A DNA stretch of 64,000 nucleotides from Ruegeria marisrubri. Its GTDB lineage: Bacteria; Pseudomonadota; Alphaproteobacteria; Rhodobacterales; Rhodobacteraceae. This document shows positions 60,264 to 64,000 of the stretch, piece by piece (position 1 is the stretch's first letter; each line of letters starts with the position of its first letter). Location: assembly GCF_001507595.1 (NCBI RefSeq), contig NZ_LQBQ01000038.1:62001-126000 (forward strand). Direction: 5' to 3'. Made by a program: the position numbers and the translations under genes. The notes below the pieces were generated by a model. That model made no database searches. It was not told the DNA's origin and saw nothing but the letters and a program-made list of their open reading frames with translations.

Positions 60264-60794
60264 TTATGCCATCAGACCCCGGACCCGCTCGGACAACCAT
60301 TCCAGATCCGGGTCATGCAGTCCGATTTCCGCCAGATGCTCGGTGGTGTTGAACAGGTATTCGGTGTTCGGCCCCCTGCCCCCGACCGCGCGGGCGATGA
60401 TGTGGGCCTGTTCCTCGAGTGGCATGCCGCCGCAATACTGAACATGATGCGGGTCGATCACATAGGTCACCGCGTTCACCACCTCGCCGCAATCGAGGTG
60501 CACGTCCAGCACCCGTTCCAGGTAAGCCGAGGAAACCAGCTCGCGCTCGCGCAGCTCGGCCAGCGTTCTTTCTTCGTGGCCGGCTTCGACGGCAAGCGCC
60601 ACCCCCTTGCAATGCGCCCCGTCCACCTCGTCCAGCGCCAGCACCAGGCCGGGGGTTTCCTCGGTTCCGCGGTGGTGGATGGAACTCATGCAGAACGACC
60701 GGGCATAGCCATGCAGTGTCGCAAGCTCGCTGCGGGCCACCGGAAAGCCGGGATTCCACAGAAGTGATCCATATCCGAACACCCACATCGTCAT
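60264..60794 (-). CDS. ChaC-like gamma-glutamylcyclotransferase
   Basis: A 176-residue enzyme of the ChaC branch, which degrades glutathione to 5-oxoproline and Cys-Gly. The signature WVFGYGSLLWNPGF opens the protein. The GYARSFCMSSIHHRGTEETP region follows, and LRERELVSSAYLERVL near 95 carries the catalytic Glu region. YVIDPHHVQYCGGMPLEEQA is also family-typical. ATG 60794 has AAGGA upstream. It is the upstream neighbour of the ExbB-like gene on the minus strand, but 68 bp apart and functionally unrelated. Confidence 0.92.
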   Translation of the reverse strand: MTMWVFGYGSLLWNPGFPVARSELATLHGYARSFCMSSIHHRGTEETPGLVLALDEVDGAHCKGVALAVEAGHEERTLAELRERELVSSAYLERVLDVHLDCGEVVNAVTYVIDPHHVQYCGGMPLEEQAHIIARAVGGRGPNTEYLFNTTEHLAEIGLHDPDLEWLSERVRGLMA

Positions 60795-60862
60795 CGCGCT
60801 GGTCCTTGCCGTTTTTGCTCTATAAACATCAATTCCGGAACGGGCAAAAGAGGCCATTCGAC

Positions 60863-61864
60863 ATGAGCCGTCTGGTTCGAGTTTTCATCATCGCCGCCCT
60901 TGCATGGACGGGCTACTGGTTCATCGCCGGTTACGGGCTGCGTTCTGCGATTTCCGGTTGGTTCGAGCAACGCCAGCAGCAAGGGTGGCAGGCCGAGTTT
61001 TCTGAAATTGGCACCTCGGGCTATCCAACGCGCCATATCACGCGGCTGGACAACCCGGTTCTGGCGGACCCGGTCAACGGCACCGCGTGGCGGGCCGACT
61101 GGATTCATCTGGACAGTCCGGCGATCTGGCCCGGGCGCCAGACCCTGCGCTTTGCCGACACGCCGCAACGCCTGTCTTATTTCGACCGGACTGCGATCCT
61201 CACCGCGCAAGGCCTGCAGGCCGAGTTGCACCTTCAGCCGGGCGTGGCGCTGGTTCTCGAACGCATGGCGCTCACCTCGGCGCCGTGGTCGATCACCCAA
61301 GACGGAGATCTGGTCGCGGCGGCCCAGAACCTGAACCTGATCATGGCCCGGGCGGAAACGCCAGAAACCTATGACATTCTTATCGAGGCCAATTCGTTCA
61401 CCCCCGGCGAGGGCCTGCGCAGCCTCATGCAGACCGAGTCATCCTTGCCGCAGGCGTTCGACGCTCTGAAACTCGACATGACCGTCGTTTTCGACAAGCC
61501 GTGGGACAGAACGGCGCTCGAGGAGCGTCGGCCGCAGCCAGTGACCATTGATCTGGCACTGGCCGAAGCCCAGTGGGGGGAATTGCACCTGTTCGCCACC
61601 GGAGAACTGGACGTGGACGAACAGGGCGTGCCCACCGGAGAGATCGCGCTCAAGGCCGAGAACTGGCAGGACATGGTCGCGATGGCAAACGCCGCGGGTG
61701 TGCTGCCCGATCAGGCGACGGATCCGGTCAATCGCGTCCTGAACCTGCTGGCTGGCCTGGGGGGCAATCCGAATGCGCTGGATGTGCAGCTCAATTTCCG
61801 TGACGGCTTTGTCGCTTTGGGCCCGATCCCGCTGGGCCCGGCGCCGCGCCTGATCCTTCACTGA
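60863..61864 (+). CDS. DUF2125 domain-containing protein
   Basis: A 333-residue protein of the alphaproteobacterial DUF2125 family. It has an N-terminal signal anchor (LVRVFIIAALAWTGYWFIAG), then a beta-rich periplasmic body with GTSGYPTRHITRLDNPVLAD and LRFADTPQRLSYFDRTAILT. It ends NFRDGFVALGPIPLGPAPRL. Function unknown; the shape is reminiscent of AsmA/lipid-transfer-like beta proteins, which is speculation. ATG 60863 follows GAGG. It is convergent with the extensin-like gene. Confidence 0.87.
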   Translation: MSRLVRVFIIAALAWTGYWFIAGYGLRSAISGWFEQRQQQGWQAEFSEIGTSGYPTRHITRLDNPVLADPVNGTAWRADWIHLDSPAIWPGRQTLRFADTPQRLSYFDRTAILTAQGLQAELHLQPGVALVLERMALTSAPWSITQDGDLVAAAQNLNLIMARAETPETYDILIEANSFTPGEGLRSLMQTESSLPQAFDALKLDMTVVFDKPWDRTALEERRPQPVTIDLALAEAQWGELHLFATGELDVDEQGVPTGEIALKAENWQDMVAMANAAGVLPDQATDPVNRVLNLLAGLGGNPNALDVQLNFRDGFVALGPIPLGPAPRLILH

Positions 61865-61876
61865 CCGTCAAGGCAA

Positions 61877-62734
61877 TCATCGACACACCGGGCCGCCCCG
61901 GTGTCGGGCCGTATCGACATGGAAATGGTCGCGGTGATAGCCGTCGGAACCGGGTCCAAGAACCGTGCCGAAAGGCCCGCACGCGCCTTTTCTGACCTTC
62001 CGCAACAGCTTTCGCGAGGGGTCGCGTTTCCAGCCTTCGAGAACGGTCAGCACCTCGCCATCCATCATCACGAAGGCCGAGATGTCGATGGCCCGCCCCT
62101 TGCCATGCTCCGAGATCCGAGCGCCCTTCTGGTTGTTGCGGGTGCGGCAGGCGTAATGCGCAGCGACCTTTAGTTCGACCACCGGCCCTCGGCGGCGGAA
62201 GGTGGGCTTCACCGATCGTTCCACCCATTGATTCAGCGCCTCGGCCGTGCCGCAATCCATCAGTGACGGTCTGCTGAGGCGCACCCCGGAGATCGAGGTG
62301 ACCTCGACCGCGTCCTCGATCCCGCAGCCCTTGATCCTGCCGGGGACCTTGCCGGCCGACTTGCCCTGAATCTCGATATTGCCGCAAACCGACCCCTTGC
62401 GCAGGCGGCGTTTCTTGAAAAAAGCTTTCTGTTCAACCTCCTCGGGTCGGAGGAACGGAAACAGAGACACGTCCGGCCCCAATCCCGGCAGGTCAGCCGG
62501 GCGCACAGCAGCTTGCAGAACTTGTCGGGATACCGGCCTGATCTCGGGGCGCAGCGTCGCTCCGGCCAGGGTCGCGGCCGTATCTTCGACCCGTGCGCTG
62601 GCCGCCGCAACAAGGTTGTCGCCGGCATCGGGCCGGGTCTTGGGGGGCAGCGAGGTGCCGGGCGGGTTGGCGGCCGAGGTGGTCGCAACCAGCGCCATCG
62701 CCCCCAGCAACGCTATCCCGCCCCGGCGCATCAT
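61877..62734 (-). CDS. Extensin-like family protein (LAS-type D,D-peptidase fold)
   Basis: A 285-residue exported protein with signal segment GIALLGAMALVATTSA. The extensin-like C domain (from about 115) carries the zinc-peptidase pattern of the M15/LAS superfamily: ARISEHGKGRAIDISAFVMM near 210 (His, Asp) and DGYHRDHFHVDTARH near 268 (His-x-His). Cysteines in VCGNIEIQGKS, KGCGIEDA, DCGTAE, YACRTRN, ACGPFG and VCR probably form disulfides. Peptidoglycan endopeptidase activity is likely by homology. It is coupled (ATGA) to tyrC, an unrelated pathway. Confidence 0.87.
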   Translation of the reverse strand: MMRRGGIALLGAMALVATTSAANPPGTSLPPKTRPDAGDNLVAAASARVEDTAATLAGATLRPEIRPVSRQVLQAAVRPADLPGLGPDVSLFPFLRPEEVEQKAFFKKRRLRKGSVCGNIEIQGKSAGKVPGRIKGCGIEDAVEVTSISGVRLSRPSLMDCGTAEALNQWVERSVKPTFRRRGPVVELKVAAHYACRTRNNQKGARISEHGKGRAIDISAFVMMDGEVLTVLEGWKRDPSRKLLRKVRKGACGPFGTVLGPGSDGYHRDHFHVDTARHRGGPVCR

Positions 62735-63651
62735 GACTTGCCGTGCACACGCCCAAAGTCCGGCGCGTCCGTATCCTGTCCGGCGTCGATGATGCCCCGC
62801 CGTATCGCCCGCGTGCGGGTGAAGTAATCGAACAGCAGTTCACCATCTCCGGTTCGGATCGCGCGCTGCAGGGCGAACAGCTCTTCGGTGAACCGGCCCA
62901 GGATCTCCAGCGTGGCGTCCTTGTTGGTCAGGAACACGTCGCGCCACATGGTCGGGTCCGAGGCCGCGATCCGGGTGAAATCGCGGAAACCGGCAGCCGA
63001 GTATTTGATGACCTCGGAATCGGTGACGCGCCGCAGGTCGTCGGCCACGCCGACCATCGTGTAGGCGATCAGGTGAGGCGCATGGCTGGTGACGGCCAGA
63101 ACCAGGTCGTGGTGGTCGGCGTCCATTTCATCGACATTCGATCCCATGCCTTCCCACAGGGCGCGCAGCCGGGCGATGGCCTCGGGATCAGACCCTTCGA
63201 CCGGCACCAGCAGGCACCAGCGGTTGTCGAACAGCTCGGCAAAGCCGGATTCGGGGCCGGAATGCTCGGTCCCGGCCAGCGGGTGGGCGGGGACGAAGTG
63301 CACGCCTTCGGGAATGTGTGGCCCGACATCCCTGATGACGTGGCGCTTGACCGAGCCCACATCCGACACCGTCGCCCCCGGCTTCAGAACCGACGCGATG
63401 TCCTTGGCAACAGACCCCATGGCGCCCACCGGCACACACAGCACGACGAGATCGGCGCCTTCCACCGCCTCTTGCGCGGTATCGCAGACGCGGTCGCACA
63501 GGCCGATGCGGCGGGCGGTCTCGCGCGTCTCCTCGGAACGGGCATAGCCCGTCACCTCGCCCGCCAGACCGGCGCGCTTGATGGCCCAGAACATCGACGA
63601 CGCGATCAGGCCCAGGCCGATCAGCGCCACGCGGTCGTAAATCGGGCTCAT
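62731..63651 (-). CDS. tyrC: Prephenate/arogenate dehydrogenase
   Basis: A 306-residue NAD(P)-dependent enzyme of tyrosine synthesis. The nucleotide motif is [20 protein letters not shown], followed by [20 protein letters not shown] and the substrate segments [12 protein letters not shown] and [20 protein letters not shown]. The helical dimerisation domain has [20 protein letters not shown] and [20 protein letters not shown]. Prephenate versus arogenate preference is not readable. It overlaps hisC upstream by ATGA; this hisC-tyrC pairing fits an aminotransferase serving aromatic synthesis. Confidence 0.95.
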   Translation of the reverse strand: MSPIYDRVALIGLGLIASSMFWAIKRAGLAGEVTGYARSEETRETARRIGLCDRVCDTAQEAVEGADLVVLCVPVGAMGSVAKDIASVLKPGATVSDVGSVKRHVIRDVGPHIPEGVHFVPAHPLAGTEHSGPESGFAELFDNRWCLLVPVEGSDPEAIARLRALWEGMGSNVDEMDADHHDLVLAVTSHAPHLIAYTMVGVADDLRRVTDSEVIKYSAAGFRDFTRIAASDPTMWRDVFLTNKDATLEILGRFTEELFALQRAIRTGDGELLFDYFTRTRAIRRGIIDAGQDTDAPDFGRVHGKS

Positions 63652-64000
63652 GCAACGCCCCCCTTGAATGCAGTGATGGTGGCGGCCACGCGGCGGCAGC
63701 CCTCTTCGTCGCCGACGGTGATGCGCAGCGCGTTCGGCAACCCGTAACCAGCCACCCTGCGCACGATCAGGCCGTGCTGCTGAAGATAGGCGTCGCAGGC
63801 CTCGGCCTCTTGCTGATCCGCAAAGCGCGCCAGAATGAAGTTCGTGCAGGACGGGTCCGACGGCACACCGATCTTTGCCAGCTCGTCGGCCAGCCAGACC
63901 CGCAGCCGGGCGTTCTCGGTGCGGCAGAACTCGACATATTCCCTGTCCCTCACGGCGGCCTCGGCCGCGGCCAGGGCCGTGGTCGACAGGTTGAACGGCT
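63648..64000 (-). CDS. hisC: Histidinol-phosphate aminotransferase, C-terminal part
   Basis: The last 117 codons of a fold-type I PLP aminotransferase; the 5' part lies beyond base 64000. [53 protein letters not shown] and the terminal [20 protein letters not shown] with [16 protein letters not shown] are the usual HisC C-terminal features. It makes L-histidinol phosphate and, next to tyrC, may also transaminate aromatic substrates. Confidence 0.93.
   Translation of the reverse strand, partial: PFNLSTTALAAAEAAVRDREYVEFCRTENARLRVWLADELAKIGVPSDPSCTNFILARFADQQEAEACDAYLQQHGLIVRRVAGYGLPNALRITVGDEEGCRRVAATITAFKGGVA

Overview
The window is GC-rich chromosomal DNA of an alphaproteobacterium, most likely the Roseobacter group of Rhodobacteraceae (Ruegeria or a close relative). 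The evidence is protein content and layout: the F1-only atpHAGDC operon, tyrC next to hisC, lgt-midA-pgeF, an Lrp regulator divergent from trxB, a DUF1150-hsp20 pair, a MetV-MetF pair, a Hint-domain protein, and dense use of ATGA/TGATG stop-start overlaps. The genus is inferred from general familiarity, not from a database search. I found no rRNA, tRNA, CRISPR array, prophage or transposase.

Layout. 1-4.4 kb: partial pabB and carB. 4.5-11.6 kb: a methyltransferase, an RND efflux pump with its MarR regulator, and a FabH-like synthase. 11.7-15.5 kb: tdk, a hydroxyacid dehydrogenase, csaA, proC, a YbjN protein and ubiK. 15.5-18.3 kb: the lgt-midA-pgeF operon. 18.3-20 kb: a gene-poor patch with two unlisted small ORFs and a Hint protein. 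20-25.3 kb: lrp/trxB, a membrane cytochrome-ferredoxin-adenylate cyclase, and a fused ATP sulfurylase/APS kinase. 25.4-28.3 kb: a GT10 glycosyltransferase, a PhzF-like protein and the heat-shock gene hsp20. 28.4-33 kb: purEK, a PhnM-like amidohydrolase, a secreted lipase and a DMT exporter. 33-40.7 kb: groESL, hydrolases, a DUF2161 protein, a TraB/GumN protein, ppaC, a HAD protein and a MaoC hydratase. 40.7-47.5 kb: metV-metF, ribF, a YcgN protein, a threonine aldolase and prs. 47.5-52.9 kb: a decayed transporter and the F1 ATP synthase operon. 53-64 kb: gloB, clpA, an ExbB/OmpA-type motor pair, a ChaC-like protein, a DUF2125 protein, an extensin-like peptidase, tyrC and partial hisC.

Regulation is readable at several places. 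There is a perfect CIRCE element before groES. A sigma-32-type promoter followed by a ROSE-like RNA thermometer precedes hsp20. Good sigma-70 promoters are seen for carB, purE, ppaC, lrp and atpH; the atp one overlaps a perfect DnaA box. Rho-independent terminators follow many operons.

The most interesting items are a dispersed intergenic repeat whose hairpin changes sequence but keeps its pairing (five copies), the redox-domain adenylate cyclase, the orphan ExbB/OmpA stator-like pair, the MetV-MetF pair, the ROSE-like element, two small ORFs, and the relic of a DMT transporter.
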